Source of the DNA: UBA1413 sp037447215
GTDB lineage: Bacteria; Bacteroidota; Bacteroidia; Bacteroidales; Prolixibacteraceae
Length of the DNA stretch: 57,817 nucleotides
Assembly: GCA_037447215.1 (NCBI GenBank)
Contig: JBBIHB010000020.1
Span: 1-57,817 of the forward strand
Direction: 5' to 3'
Every line of letters begins with the position of its first letter. Within the stretch, counting starts at the first letter, position 1. Below are positions 36,825 to 44,985 of this stretch, one piece after another. The translations under genes and the position numbers were made by a program. The notes beneath the pieces were generated by a model that was given only the letters and a program-made list of their open reading frames with translations, ran no database searches and was not told the origin of the DNA.

Positions 36825-36995
36825 ATGAGTTGCGAAACATGTTCATTCAAAGATACTTATCCATCTTATTCCAGTTCAGGCCGTTTCGACTGGCTGAGCA
36901 ATCTCCCCGACACATCGGACATCAATGACCTGGTTGAAGTGAAATTTAAATCGACTGAAGGAATTTTTCAGAAATCACGGGGCGATAAGAAGTAA
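36825..36995 (+). CDS. 56-residue protein resembling the N-terminus of RicT (PSP1)
   Basis: The protein starts MSCETCSF and contains FDWLSNLPDTSDINDLVEVKF. This corresponds to the beginning of Bacteroidota RicT/PSP1 proteins, which have cysteines and then a Y/F-DWL..LP....DLVEV.FK segment just before the PSP1 domain. Here the chain ends after EGIFQKSRGDKK, before the catalytic-complex domain, and no continuation exists in any frame. CxxC near the start could bind metal. A strong promoter precedes it. It may be a free regulatory partner of RicT or a duplicated fragment; it is too short for ordinary ORF cut-offs. Confidence 0.65.
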   Translation: MSCETCSFKDTYPSYSSSGRFDWLSNLPDTSDINDLVEVKFKSTEGIFQKSRGDKK

Positions 36996-37034
36996 AACCG
37001 AAAAAAGGTTCAGGAATCGTGAATTAGCTGCCAG

Positions 37035-37685
37035 TTAAACAGTCAATATCATTTTCTTTCTGATGATGGTTATACCGTCCCTTATTGGCAGGATAATTTT
37101 TTCGACCCGGGAATCGTTTACCACCATCAGGTTAAAATCCTGTATTGCTGTGGTTTGAGGATCAGTTTCATCAGAATTAACCACTTTCCCATCCCATAAA
37201 GTGTTATCGGCGATTATCCAGCCACCATTCACTACTTTATCGAAAACCAACTCATAATAGTTTTTGTACTCCCTTTTCTCGGCATCGATAAAAACCAGAT
37301 CAAAAGTTTCATCCAGTATGGGAATTATATCGAGGGCATCGCCAAAATGCTGCTCTACCATCCTATTAATTCCGGCTTTATAAAAATATTTCGAAGCTAT
37401 GGCTTCCAATTCATCATTTCGCTCGATGGTAATCAATTTTCCGCCTTCAGACAACCCTTTTGCCAGACAAATTGCTGAATACCCTGTATATGTACCTATT
37501 TCGAGGATTGATGAAGGCCTGATCATTTGTGAAAACATGGATAAAATCATCCCTTGCAAATGCCCCGACAACATACGCGGATTAAGCACCTTTAAACAGG
37601 TTTCCTTTTCGAGTTCTGAAAGAACTGCATCTTGCTGGTCGCTGTGGCTGACAATGTATTGTTCAATTTTGGAAGGTATCTTCAT
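37035..37685 (-). CDS. Class I O-methyltransferase (SAM-dependent)
   Basis: 216 residues of the catechol/caffeoyl-CoA O-methyltransferase type (family 3). SAM site ILEIGTYTGYSAICLAKGL (about 61-79), the acidic motif ITIERN, the metal-binding aspartate in FIDAEKREY and a second in IADNTLWDGKV. Such small bacterial enzymes act on catechol-like small molecules or tRNA-like targets (TrmR), so the substrate is open. It starts 1 bp after the M16 protease stop and is cotranscribed with it. Confidence 0.88.
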   Translation of the reverse strand: MKIPSKIEQYIVSHSDQQDAVLSELEKETCLKVLNPRMLSGHLQGMILSMFSQMIRPSSILEIGTYTGYSAICLAKGLSEGGKLITIERNDELEAIASKYFYKAGINRMVEQHFGDALDIIPILDETFDLVFIDAEKREYKNYYELVFDKVVNGGWIIADNTLWDGKVVNSDETDPQTTAIQDFNLMVVNDSRVEKIILPIRDGITIIRKKMILTV

Positions 37686-37686
37686 A

Positions 37687-38916
37687 TCAACTGTATTTTA
37701 ATCTGCTCATTCGCGAAGGGTCTAGTATTTCGTTGGCCACTTCGATGAGCTGCGCTGAAGTAATGGCTTCAATCTTTTCAAAAACTACCGGCATGGGATC
37801 AACGCGGTTATAAAAAAGATAACTCTTCCCAATAGTTAGCATCAGATCTTCACGGTTTTCTCCTGCTATGGCCAACTGCCCTACCAACTGTTTTTTGGCA
37901 CGGGTAATCTGCAATGTACCTAATTTGTTTTTCCTGAGTGTGTCAAACTCTTTGAAAACTATCTGTAAAGCTTTGTCAGAATTATCGTTATCGGTTCCGA
38001 AATAGACGTTGAATAATCCGGTATCGGAGTAAGTTGTGTACGATGATTCAACATTATAGGCCAATCCTTTGCGTTCCCTGAGGGCAAGATTTAACCGCGA
38101 ATTCATTCCCTGTCCTCCAAGAAGATTGTTCAGCAAAATCATAACAATACGCTTTGGATGGGCACTGTCATAAGCCACATTGCCTATAATGCAATGCGTC
38201 TGGAAAGTATCTTTTGCCACTTCCCTCACACCGGGAACATAAGCATCAAAAGGTACCCTCGAAAAATCCCCCAGCCTTTGGGGCGCATTACCGAAGAAGC
38301 GATCGAGAACTGAAACGAGTTTTTTAAATGAGATGTTGCCAACTGAACTGATAACCATTTGATCGGTATGGTAATTCCTTCTGATGAACTTAAAGATATT
38401 ATCACGGTTGAAAGCCCTGACACTCTCAAAAGAACCCAGAATATTCCGGGCAATAGGATGCCCGTCGAAAACAAGTTCGTCAAAATCATCAAAAATCAGT
38501 TCCGAAGGTGAATCGTTGTAGGAATTTATCTCTTCAACTACTACCTCCTTTTCAAGCTTAAGCTCCTTTTCGGGGAAAATGCTGTTAAAGAGGATATCGC
38601 TGAGCAGTTCAGCAGCCCGGTTATAATAACCCGAAAGGAATGTGGCATACAGGGCGGTTTCTTCTTTGGTAGTAAAAGCATTTAATTCACCCCCCACATC
38701 TTCCATCCGGCTGAGTATATGATATGCTTTCCGTTTACGCGTTCCTTTAAAAATACAATGCTCGATAAAGTGGGCTATCCCGTGTTCTTCAGAAAGTTCA
38801 TCGCGCGACCCGGCATTGACGACCACACCAAGATGGGCAACCGGGGAATCGCTTCCCTGGTGAATAAACCGGATGCCATTGGGAAATGTATATGTCAGAT
38901 ATTCAGAATCAATCAT
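37687..38916 (-). CDS. M16 family zinc peptidase
   Basis: 409 residues in the pitrilysin/mitochondrial processing peptidase family. The inverted zinc motif HFIEH is at 49-53 with the third ligand expected in EVVVEEINSYND. The second half has the family's GGQGMNSRLNLALRERKGLAYNV. No signal peptide, so cytoplasmic, similar to YmxG-type proteins. On the minus strand, a -7 box TACTTTTG lies at 38935-38942, 18 bp upstream of the start. First gene of a two-gene unit with the methyltransferase. Confidence 0.92.
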   Translation of the reverse strand: MIDSEYLTYTFPNGIRFIHQGSDSPVAHLGVVVNAGSRDELSEEHGIAHFIEHCIFKGTRKRKAYHILSRMEDVGGELNAFTTKEETALYATFLSGYYNRAAELLSDILFNSIFPEKELKLEKEVVVEEINSYNDSPSELIFDDFDELVFDGHPIARNILGSFESVRAFNRDNIFKFIRRNYHTDQMVISSVGNISFKKLVSVLDRFFGNAPQRLGDFSRVPFDAYVPGVREVAKDTFQTHCIIGNVAYDSAHPKRIVMILLNNLLGGQGMNSRLNLALRERKGLAYNVESSYTTYSDTGLFNVYFGTDNDNSDKALQIVFKEFDTLRKNKLGTLQITRAKKQLVGQLAIAGENREDLMLTIGKSYLFYNRVDPMPVVFEKIEAITSAQLIEVANEILDPSRMSRLKYS

Positions 38917-39029
38917 ACAATAAAATCAGGCGTGCAAAAGTAGGAAAAATTGGGAATGAAACATCCAGAATGCAGTACAGGGATTTTTTGTCACTATGGT
39001 AATTAATAAAACGGTTGTTTTTGTTAAAA

Positions 39030-39057
39030 CAAAAAGCCGGCTTTCGCCGGCTTTTTG
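39030..39057 (-). terminator. Intrinsic terminator after tRNA-Phe
   Basis: AAAAAGCCGGC pairs perfectly with GCCGGCTTTTT around a GAAA tetraloop on the minus strand, then a T-rich tail. Strong and symmetrical. Confidence 0.9.
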
Positions 39058-39130
<73 letters not shown>

Positions 39131-39155
39131 ATGGCACCTTTCTTTTTTGGTGCTG

Positions 39156-39185
39156 CAAAAATATAGGTTTTTTTAATTCCGGCAA
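39156..39185 (-). promoter_or_regulatory. Full Bacteroidota promoter for tRNA-Phe
   Basis: On the minus strand TTG (39185-39183), 19 bp, then TATTTTTG (39163-39156). Spacing and both boxes match the consensus; the tRNA starts 25 bp downstream. Confidence 0.8.
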
Positions 39186-39259
39186 CATTTTTTTTATTTC
39201 AAAAGTTAATTAGCATCATTCTTAATAAGCTCGGTTCAAAATCGGGACAATAATTTTTT

Positions 39260-40326
39260 TTAATGTAATGAAATCAGAGCCAGGAGGGCAAAAGAAGCCA
39301 GCCAGTGTTCGCCTTCGTAGCTGCCATCGACAATTGAAGGCAGGCTGAAACGGACATGTTCCTGGGCTATCTTCTTCAGGTGACCGTACTCCGGAAAGTT
39401 TTGTGCAATACCATATATACATCGCGCACGGCTGAAATTCAGCCCATCAAGGTGAACCAGTTTACCATCGGTGCGATCGGAAACACGTGCAACTTCCAAT
39501 GTAAAACTTTCCGATTTAAGCTGCGGCATAAAACGGGCAAGCCATTTTCGGAAATCAGCAGGCCCCAGTATCCGCCTCATCAGGTCGGCTTCTTCAAAAC
39601 AAGGCGAGAAAAAATCGTAGCCACCCGGTTCCCAGGATAACGGACAACCAACGTCGTTCAGATAGTAAAACCTTGCGCGGGATTCAAGGAGGTTTTTCAG
39701 CTCTTCATTTCCGGTTGTGCTGGCATAATCCCAAGCAAAAGCCAACCCGAAAGCGGTATTCGTATGCTCACCCACCCTGATCGGATAAGAAAATCAAGAT
39801 ACATCTGTACAATGGTACTGGTAAGTGGTTCAAGGTTGGCTTCGAGTGTGCGGGCCATCGGATCATTCCAGGTATGCAGTTCTTCGGCAAGTTTGAGCAG
39901 CCACGCCCAACCGTAGGTACGTTCCCACGATTTTTCGTGGGGACGATTGAAATACTCCACTTCCACTGCAATGTTTTTGGCTGTTATGTTCTCAGCCAAC
40001 TTTTGCCTGATGAGCGAATCCTGTTCCAATCCGGGGTACATTTTCAGCAACCTTATGAGCATCCAGTGGCCATGTACCGATGAGTGCCAATCAAAGCAAC
40101 CATAAAATGCAGGATGGAGTTCCATGGGACCTGCCAGTTCTGAAGCATCGGCAAGGGTTTGGTTCAGTTTGTTGGGGTACTCCTGTTGCAGGCATTTCAA
40201 AGGAAGGGCAGCCAACCTTTCAGCTTCCTGAAGGTTAAGAAATCCGTCGGATTCCGAGTGCTTATTTGCTGTAACAACTATCCAAACTAAAACTGCCAAA
40301 ACTCGAATTACAATTTTCAACTGCAT
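39260..40326 (-). pseudogene. DUF2891 family protein, frameshifted
   Basis: Two overlapping frames make one DUF2891 protein. The N-terminal part starts at 40326 with an export signal (LKIVIRVLAVLVWIVV) and includes HPAFYGCFDWHSSVHGHW and ERTYGWAWLLKLAEEL. After YLDFL the frame is lost; the correct continuation, PIRVGEHTNTAFGLAFAWDYA, lies in another frame, with the shift around 39780-39800 near a T-rich run. The C-terminal piece is intact to 39260. DUF2891 proteins are secreted, probably helical-barrel enzymes of unknown activity. A sequencing error in the T run is the alternative. Confidence 0.8.
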
Positions 40327-40455
40327 ATCAATTAATATATTATGAGGCGATTTAATTCCACCCTTCATCCAAAGCAGATTCAAATATGCAACAATCTTTT
40401 CAGAAAATGAAAAGGGCAGCTGTGCATCTGATAGGGACTGAATTTCAGTACAGAA

Positions 40456-40665
40456 TTATTTCTGGTACTTAAATGAAACTTTAATACGCGTACGGTAGAA
40501 TTCGATTTTGCCATCGTTGAGGTGCATATCCAATTCAACCACTTCTGCGATCCTGAGGTCGCGTAACGATTCGGATGCTGTAGCAATGGCATTTGCGGCT
40601 GCTTTTTCCCATGATTCTTTGCTGGTTCCAACCAGTTCAATAATCTTGTACGTACTTTCAGGCAT
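40456..40665 (-). CDS. Dodecin family flavin-binding protein
   Basis: 69 residues with the dodecin pattern: KIIELVGTSKESWEKAAANAI, a long helix, then AEVVELDMHL and a final strand FYRTRIKVSFKY. Dodecins form hollow dodecamers that store flavins (riboflavin, FMN) or CoA. The length is typical. Single gene on the minus strand. Confidence 0.92.
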   Translation of the reverse strand: MPESTYKIIELVGTSKESWEKAAANAIATASESLRDLRIAEVVELDMHLNDGKIEFYRTRIKVSFKYQK

Positions 40666-40798
40666 AATATCAGTATTTTAATGTTTAACAAAAGTGGCTC
40701 ATAGTCTAATTTCTTAAACAAAAGCCAATCTTTATTACGTGATTTATTAGCTGTGGGTTTTACCTGATGAAAAATCACTGTCTAAAAAAAGTGATGAT

Positions 40799-41254
40799 TC
40801 AGTTTAATTTGTGTGTGGACAAAGGTTTTCTTCTGTCTTCTTCGGACAATGATCTGCAGTAATGCAAAATCCTGATAAAGTTATCGCCCTGGTTGAGCAT
40901 CTCGAAATCGGCGGGTAACATATCGTAATTGAAAATATCACGCGGATCAATCCAGGCATAATCGTAATGTTCGGTAAGTATGATCTCACCTGCTGTCCAT
41001 CGGCATAAATAAGGCATCAGGTAAATTTCTTTTCCAGGGTATTGATACACTATTGGCTCCAAAGCTTTTTCAGCAATTACCCTGATAAGAAGTTCCTCAT
41101 AAACCTCACGTTCAAGAGCAAGTTGAGCCGGTTCGCCAGGCATTATTTTCCCTCCCGGAAATTCCCACTGAAACGGATGCCCCGAATAGACCCCATGCTG
41201 GGTTATCAGCAACCGCCCCTTATTTACAATTAATGCACAAACCACTTGCTTCAT
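40799..41254 (-). CDS. Nudix hydrolase (MutT/CTP pyrophosphohydrolase-like)
   Basis: 151 residues. The Nudix box G-x5-E-x7-REUxEE is met by GGKIMPGEPAQL and REVYEEL. The opening VCALIVNKGRLLITQ and QWEFPGGK resemble MutT and NudG, which hydrolyse oxidised or modified nucleotides such as 8-oxo-dGTP. Exact substrate unknown. It diverges from a helical-repeat gene across a region with a perfect 20-bp palindrome. Confidence 0.88.
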   Translation of the reverse strand: MKQVVCALIVNKGRLLITQHGVYSGHPFQWEFPGGKIMPGEPAQLALEREVYEELLIRVIAEKALEPIVYQYPGKEIYLMPYLCRWTAGEIILTEHYDYAWIDPRDIFNYDMLPADFEMLNQGDNFIRILHYCRSLSEEDRRKPLSTHKLN

Positions 41255-41262
41255 GGTATAAA

Positions 41263-41282
41263 ATTACAAAAGCTTTTGTAAT
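41263..41282. promoter_or_regulatory. Perfect 20-bp palindrome, candidate operator
   Basis: ATTACAAAAG followed at once by CTTTTGTAAT, a perfect inverted repeat. It lies 8 bp upstream of the Nudix start and 33 bp upstream of the divergent gene's ATG, a typical place for a dimeric repressor. It lacks a loop, so a terminator role is less likely. Confidence 0.5.
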
Positions 41283-41301
41283 ACTTGCCCAATCAATAGA
41301 T

Positions 41302-41309
41302 TATATTTG
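41302..41309 (+). promoter_or_regulatory. -7 box giving a nearly leaderless transcript
   Basis: TATATTTG matches TAnnTTTG and ends 6 bp before the ATG at 41316. Transcription would begin at or next to the start codon. It also overlaps the alternative TTG start at 41307. Confidence 0.5.
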
Positions 41310-41315
41310 CAAATT

Positions 41316-41849
41316 ATGACAAAAAATGACCTGTTTTTATTACTTGATTCATGGGATAACCTAAACTGGGTGAAATCGAATGCAGAAGGCTATACCGGAT
41401 ATATTCCCCTGTTGATGGATATTGCATTGAATGGAACAAACCGGTTAAGCTGGCGTGCAGCATGGATTGCCGAAAAAATTAATGAAAAACACCCTGGAAT
41501 ACTTCAACCCTGGATCAACAGTATTACAAATTCATTAAATGGGATGAACCATATTGGCAAAAAAAGGCAATTCCTTAAACTATTATGCTTATACCCCATT
41601 TCCACTGAGCATTATCCGTTTTTATTAGATTATTGTCTCCAAATACTTGATACAATGAGCGAACCACCGGCAAACAAAGCATATTCGATGCAGATTTTGT
41701 ATAATATTTCGGAATATGAACCCGGATTGAAAGAGGAGTTACTCGATATTATGGAATATCTGCTGGAAACCGAACAATCGGCAGGAACCCTTGCAAAAGC
41801 ACGAATAATTGCAGGAAAACTTTCCAAAGAGGTGAGAAGGAAGGGATGA
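41316..41849 (+). CDS. Hypothetical helical-repeat (HEAT-like) protein
   Basis: 177 residues from the ATG at 41316, all alpha-helical by pattern: pairs of amphipathic helices such as LSWRAAWIAEKINEKHPG, KRQFLKLLCLYP and KAYSMQILYNISEYEPGLKEELLDIMEYLL, as in HEAT or ARM repeats. No signal, no catalytic motif. Probably a cytoplasmic protein-binding protein. The stop codon lies inside repeat-element copy 2. Confidence 0.7.
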   Translation: MTKNDLFLLLDSWDNLNWVKSNAEGYTGYIPLLMDIALNGTNRLSWRAAWIAEKINEKHPGILQPWINSITNSLNGMNHIGKKRQFLKLLCLYPISTEHYPFLLDYCLQILDTMSEPPANKAYSMQILYNISEYEPGLKEELLDIMEYLLETEQSAGTLAKARIIAGKLSKEVRRKG

Positions 41850-41996
41850 AATCACCATGATCAGCAAAACACAAACCGGAATGCCCGCCTGAACATACGG
41901 GCAGGAATAACGTTCCTCATGGTGATTCCCCGCCAGAACGATTTTGTCGGGCTGGCATCTGACCATTAAAAATCAAGACAATTTATACAGATGAAA
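41846..41996. repeat. 151-bp structured interspersed element, copy 2
   Basis: Gap-free match to 16540-16690. Here the outer stem is perfect: AATCACCATGA (41850-41860) with TCATGGTGATT (41917-41927). It encloses the hairpin TGCCCG (41882-41887)/CGGGCA (41898-41903). A second hairpin follows at 41933-41955 (CCAG..CGA/TCG..CTGG). The element begins at the final codons of the preceding gene and ends in TACAGATGAAA, as in copy 1. Bases 41997-42180 beyond it contain no gene I can support. Confidence 0.8.
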
Positions 41997-42185
41997 GGTG
42001 GTTGTGGTTGTTTTCAATGTAACTGTAGTTTTCAAGTAGGTCAAAAGGTGGGGACATTTGGTTATTGGTGAAATTGTTGATTTGGTATATCCAGTTATCA
42101 GGTGTGCATATACAGGGATATAGAGCCATCTTTTCCGGTTTCGGAGAATTTTTAATCTGAAGGTTCTTTCAAAAATAAATTTTGC

Positions 42186-42193
42186 TATTTTTG
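42186..42193 (+). promoter_or_regulatory. -7 box for the tRNA-Gln pair
   Basis: TATTTTTG, 32 bp upstream of the first tRNA. At the 19-bp position upstream sits TTC instead of TTG, so the -33 box is one base off. Confidence 0.55.
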
Positions 42194-42225
42194 CGCCGTC
42201 TTTCAAAAAAGAGACAATTAATGAT

Positions 42226-42298
42226 TGACCTATGGTGTAACTGGCAACACGTCTGATTTTGGTTCAGAAGAGTCTAGGTTCGAGCCCTAGTAGGTCAA
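42226..42298 (+). tRNA. tRNA-Gln (anticodon TTG)
   Basis: 73 bases. Acceptor TGACCTA/TAGGTCA, anticodon stem TCTGA/TCAGA around TTTTGGT (TTG), T arm GGTTCGAGCCC. It has the U1-A72 weak first pair typical of bacterial tRNA-Gln. No encoded CCA. Confidence 0.95.
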
Positions 42299-42306
42299 CA
42301 AAACAA

Positions 42307-42379
42307 TGTCCTGTGGTGTAATTGGCAACACGTCTGACTCTGGATCAGAAGAGTCCAGGTTCGACCCCTGGCAGGACAA
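42307..42379 (+). tRNA. tRNA-Gln (anticodon CTG)
   Basis: 73 bases, 8 bp after the first. Acceptor TGTCCTG/CAGGACA, anticodon stem TCTGA/TCAGA around CTCTGGA (CTG). Closely related to its neighbour, so a tandem duplication with changed anticodon. Its last 15 bases of stem recur at 42473. Confidence 0.95.
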
Positions 42380-42390
42380 CAAAATTTTTT

Positions 42391-42417
42391 AAAACCGCTT
42401 TTAGGCGGTTTTTTTTT
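42391..42417 (+). terminator. Intrinsic terminator after tRNA-Gln pair
   Basis: AAAACCGC pairs with GCGGTTTT around TTTTAG, followed by a long T run. Confidence 0.85.
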
Positions 42418-42472
42418 GATATATTACAGGCAGAGGGAGAAGGTTATCCCAATAAACGAAGTGATATCGGGA

Positions 42473-42487
42473 ACCCCTGGCAGGACA
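42473..42487 (+). repeat. Direct repeat of the tRNA-Gln(CTG) 3' end (att-like scar)
   Basis: ACCCCTGGCAGGACA is identical to 42364-42378 in the T arm and acceptor of tRNA-Gln(CTG), 109 bp away, beyond its terminator. Duplicated tRNA 3' ends normally flank elements inserted by tyrosine recombinases; here only 94 bp separate the copies and no integrase is present. Confidence 0.5.
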
Positions 42488-42596
42488 TCAGAAATTGAAC
42501 AACTACGAGAAAGATCGTGATGTTTTTTTCGTTCTTGCCCTTAGCAATATCTATTAGAAAAACCTTACATTTGAACCTGACAAATAAATAAATGAT

Positions 42597-43544
42597 ATGG
42601 GAAATGAATACAGGTCAAAAGAAATGAAACGCCGTGATTTTATTCGGACAAGCACCGTAGCTGCAACTTCAGCTATGTTTATACCTTTATTTGGAACCAA
42701 ATCATTCGGAATTCTCCCTGCTAATCAGGCAAAAATTTCCATTCCTGAAGTAACGCTCAATAATGGCTTAAAAATGCCAGTACTGGGATTTGGGACTAAT
42801 ACCCTGACCGGCGATGTGGGTGAGCGTTGTGTGTCCGATGCCATATCGGTGGGGTACCGGCTTATCGATACTGCTCATGTTTACGGAAACGAGGAAGCGG
42901 TTGGGGCCGGGATTAAAAAAAGTGGAATTAACCCAAAAGAACTTTTTGTAACTTCAAAACTATGGGTTGACGATTCGGGCTATAAAAGCACAAAAAAGGC
43001 ATTTTATACCTCGCTGAACAAACTTGGACTTGATTATCTGGATATGTATCTTATCCACCGTCCGCGGGGTGATGTGAAAGGTTCATGGAAAGCCATGGAA
43101 GAAATTTATGGAACAGGAAAAATCAGGGCAATAGGATTGAGCAATTTTGAACCTGACCAGCTGAGAGAGTTGTTATCCTATGCTAAAATCAAGCCCGTGA
43201 TCAACCAAATCGAAACCCATGTTTTCTTTCAGCAGCCCGATGCGTTTGAGTCTCTAAAGAAAACTGAAATACAGATGCAGGCCTGGTCGCCATTTGCCGC
43301 CGGACGAAATGCAATTTTCACCAATCCTACCCTGGCTGTTTTGGGCAAAAAATACAATAAAAGCATTGCCCAGGTTTGCCTGAGGTGGCACTACCAGAGA
43401 GGAATTGTGGCCATCCCACGATCTTCTCAAAAAGTGCATATAATTGAAAATCTGAACATTTTCGACTTTGAGCTGGATCATTCGGATATGCAAACCATAG
43501 CCACGCTCGACCTGAATAAAACGCAATTTCCTGAATGGGGATAA
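42597..43544 (+). CDS. Aldo/keto reductase with Tat leader
   Basis: 315 residues. After a short prefix the leader reads MKRRDFIRTSTVAATSAMF, a twin-arginine signal, unusual for this normally cytoplasmic family but common in Bacteroidota. The barrel has LNNGLKMPVLGFGTN, the catalytic tetrad D-Y-K-H in LIDTAHVYGNEEA, TSKLW and YLIHRP, and the NADPH-binding IPRSSQKVHI. It reduces aldehydes or ketones; the substrate is unknown. A -7 box TACATTTG is at 42566-42573. Either methionine (42597 or 42624) could start it. Confidence 0.9.
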   Translation: MGNEYRSKEMKRRDFIRTSTVAATSAMFIPLFGTKSFGILPANQAKISIPEVTLNNGLKMPVLGFGTNTLTGDVGERCVSDAISVGYRLIDTAHVYGNEEAVGAGIKKSGINPKELFVTSKLWVDDSGYKSTKKAFYTSLNKLGLDYLDMYLIHRPRGDVKGSWKAMEEIYGTGKIRAIGLSNFEPDQLRELLSYAKIKPVINQIETHVFFQQPDAFESLKKTEIQMQAWSPFAAGRNAIFTNPTLAVLGKKYNKSIAQVCLRWHYQRGIVAIPRSSQKVHIIENLNIFDFELDHSDMQTIATLDLNKTQFPEWG

Positions 43545-43686
43545 AAAAGGTTGTGTCGGATTACAATACTTCTCTGACTATTTAAATATACCAAGCCGAT
43601 AATTTTTAAAACTGGTATTAACATAAGGCTGAAAGAGCTTGTCTGACCGTGACGCTTATTACGATTTGAAAAACTTTAACCACTGA

Positions 43687-44178
43687 TCAGATATGGTTCA
43701 TTACTGCCGAAATTAAAATGATAAGAAATGCCAGAAAAACAGAAAGCATACCTACTGATTGTTGTAACTTTTTCATTTTATCCATTTCGGAAGATGTACC
43801 GGTTTTGTTCATTATCTGGAACCGTGGGAGTAATATTTCAAAATTGATGATGGCCAGCAAGGCCAGGAAAGCAACCAGAACATGCTTGACAAACATAAAA
43901 ATCTGCCAGGTATTGCTGAAATTGATGATGCTGACATAGAACGGACTGACGATCTTCAACGGAATGCCTGTAATAAACAGCACGGCAAGGGAAATATAAA
44001 CCACCAGACGCGCCTTTTTCATAAATTGTTTCATAAACGTGCCGGCAACAGCCGGGGCAAGAGTTTTCTGAACTGTGTCACGCAGCAGGACAACATTAAC
44101 GAACAGGGTCCCAAACCAGGCGATAGTGGCCAGCAGGTGGAGCAAATCGAGGAGTGATTTAACAATAAGATTATCCAT
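43687..44178 (-). CDS. CopD-like four-helix membrane protein
   Basis: 163 residues with four hydrophobic helices: LLDLLHLLATIAWFGTLFVNVV, LVVYISLAVLFITGIPL, FVKHVLVAFLALLAII and VGMLSVFLAFLIILISAVM. The LLHLLATIAWFG histidine region and FVKH resemble CopD or related haem/copper membrane proteins (DUF2214-like). Role uncertain. Single gene, convergent with the aldo/keto reductase. Confidence 0.6.
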   Translation of the reverse strand: MDNLIVKSLLDLLHLLATIAWFGTLFVNVVLLRDTVQKTLAPAVAGTFMKQFMKKARLVVYISLAVLFITGIPLKIVSPFYVSIINFSNTWQIFMFVKHVLVAFLALLAIINFEILLPRFQIMNKTGTSSEMDKMKKLQQSVGMLSVFLAFLIILISAVMNHI

Positions 44179-44430
44179 AAAACATAAAATTATCAGAATT
44201 ACCGGTAAAATTAGGCGAAAAAAGAAATTAATGACACTATTACCTATAGGGGTAAATACTTAAACAGAATAAATCGATCAACTACTGTCAAAGAAATTTC
44301 TTAATTCATTTGGTTTCCGCCAGGTGATGTTTTTGCTGTCGGTCACCTGCTCAATATGCCAGAAAGCTTCGTTTTACTACCCAAAATAATTTATTAAACA
44401 ATAAAGATATATCAGTACATTCCATTTAAA

Positions 44431-44658
44431 AAAACAACTCTTATTAAAGAAAATTCTGATATCGTTGAAGCTATATAGGCTATATACGACTTCAATGCCG
44501 GGAACTTAAACCGGAAGGTTGGTGGTTTGGCGGAAGCAATGCAGGCTTTCAATATCCCAAAAGGTACGTTGATTGTTTTCGGCGACATTAAATATCATTC
44601 TGACTTGCCCCAGGGGATAACTGTTATTCAGGCCCATGAGTGGCTGAGGTCGGCATAA
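44431..44658 (+). pseudogene. C-terminal fragment of an AAA/DUF4143 ATPase
   Basis: The frame reads NSDIVEAI, then TAG (44476-44478), then AIYDFNAGNLNRKVGGLAEAM and ITVIQAHEWLRSA before TAA. It resembles the nuclease-like C-terminus of DUF4143 ATPases, where the stop replaces an expected glutamine (CAG to TAG). No ATPase domain precedes it, so this is a truncated relic. Between 44285 and 44370 the minus strand also encodes a short coding-like tail (DSKNITWRKPNELRNFFD) without a start; I do not recognise it. Confidence 0.6.
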
Positions 44659-44985
44659 ATGCCGACGCAATTTTAAAAATATCTTATTTTATTTTACCGT
44701 CATTAAAGTACAATAAAAAAATGCTGTTTTACTTTCAAGTCTCTAATCTCAAACCCAATTTCACTCAGATATCCTTTCTTTTTATAATAACACATAACAT
44801 GTTTTCTCCTTCTTTCCGAAGCCTGGTGAAACTGCCAACGGGTACTAGGTGAACCGGAAAGAATTTTTTCCCACTTCATCCCCTGTTTTCATCACTTCGG
44901 TAAATTCATTACCGGCTGCAAGGTGCCCTCGCCCTATCTTCACAATTATTTTAAGCAATTCAGCCAAATTTTAAAATACGGAGAT
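44659..44985. other. Intergenic region before the efflux operon
   Basis: No gene is visible in these 327 bases. The left half is AT-rich; the right half has scattered coding-like sequence but no supported frame. A Shine-Dalgarno-like ACGGAG precedes the ATG at 44986. I cannot name a promoter. Confidence 0.4.

Noticed and set aside
41973..42206. A 77-codon minus-strand frame between the repeat and the tRNAs
   Set aside because: Low-complexity threonine-rich end, overlap with the repeat element and the tRNA promoter, no signal or family resemblance.
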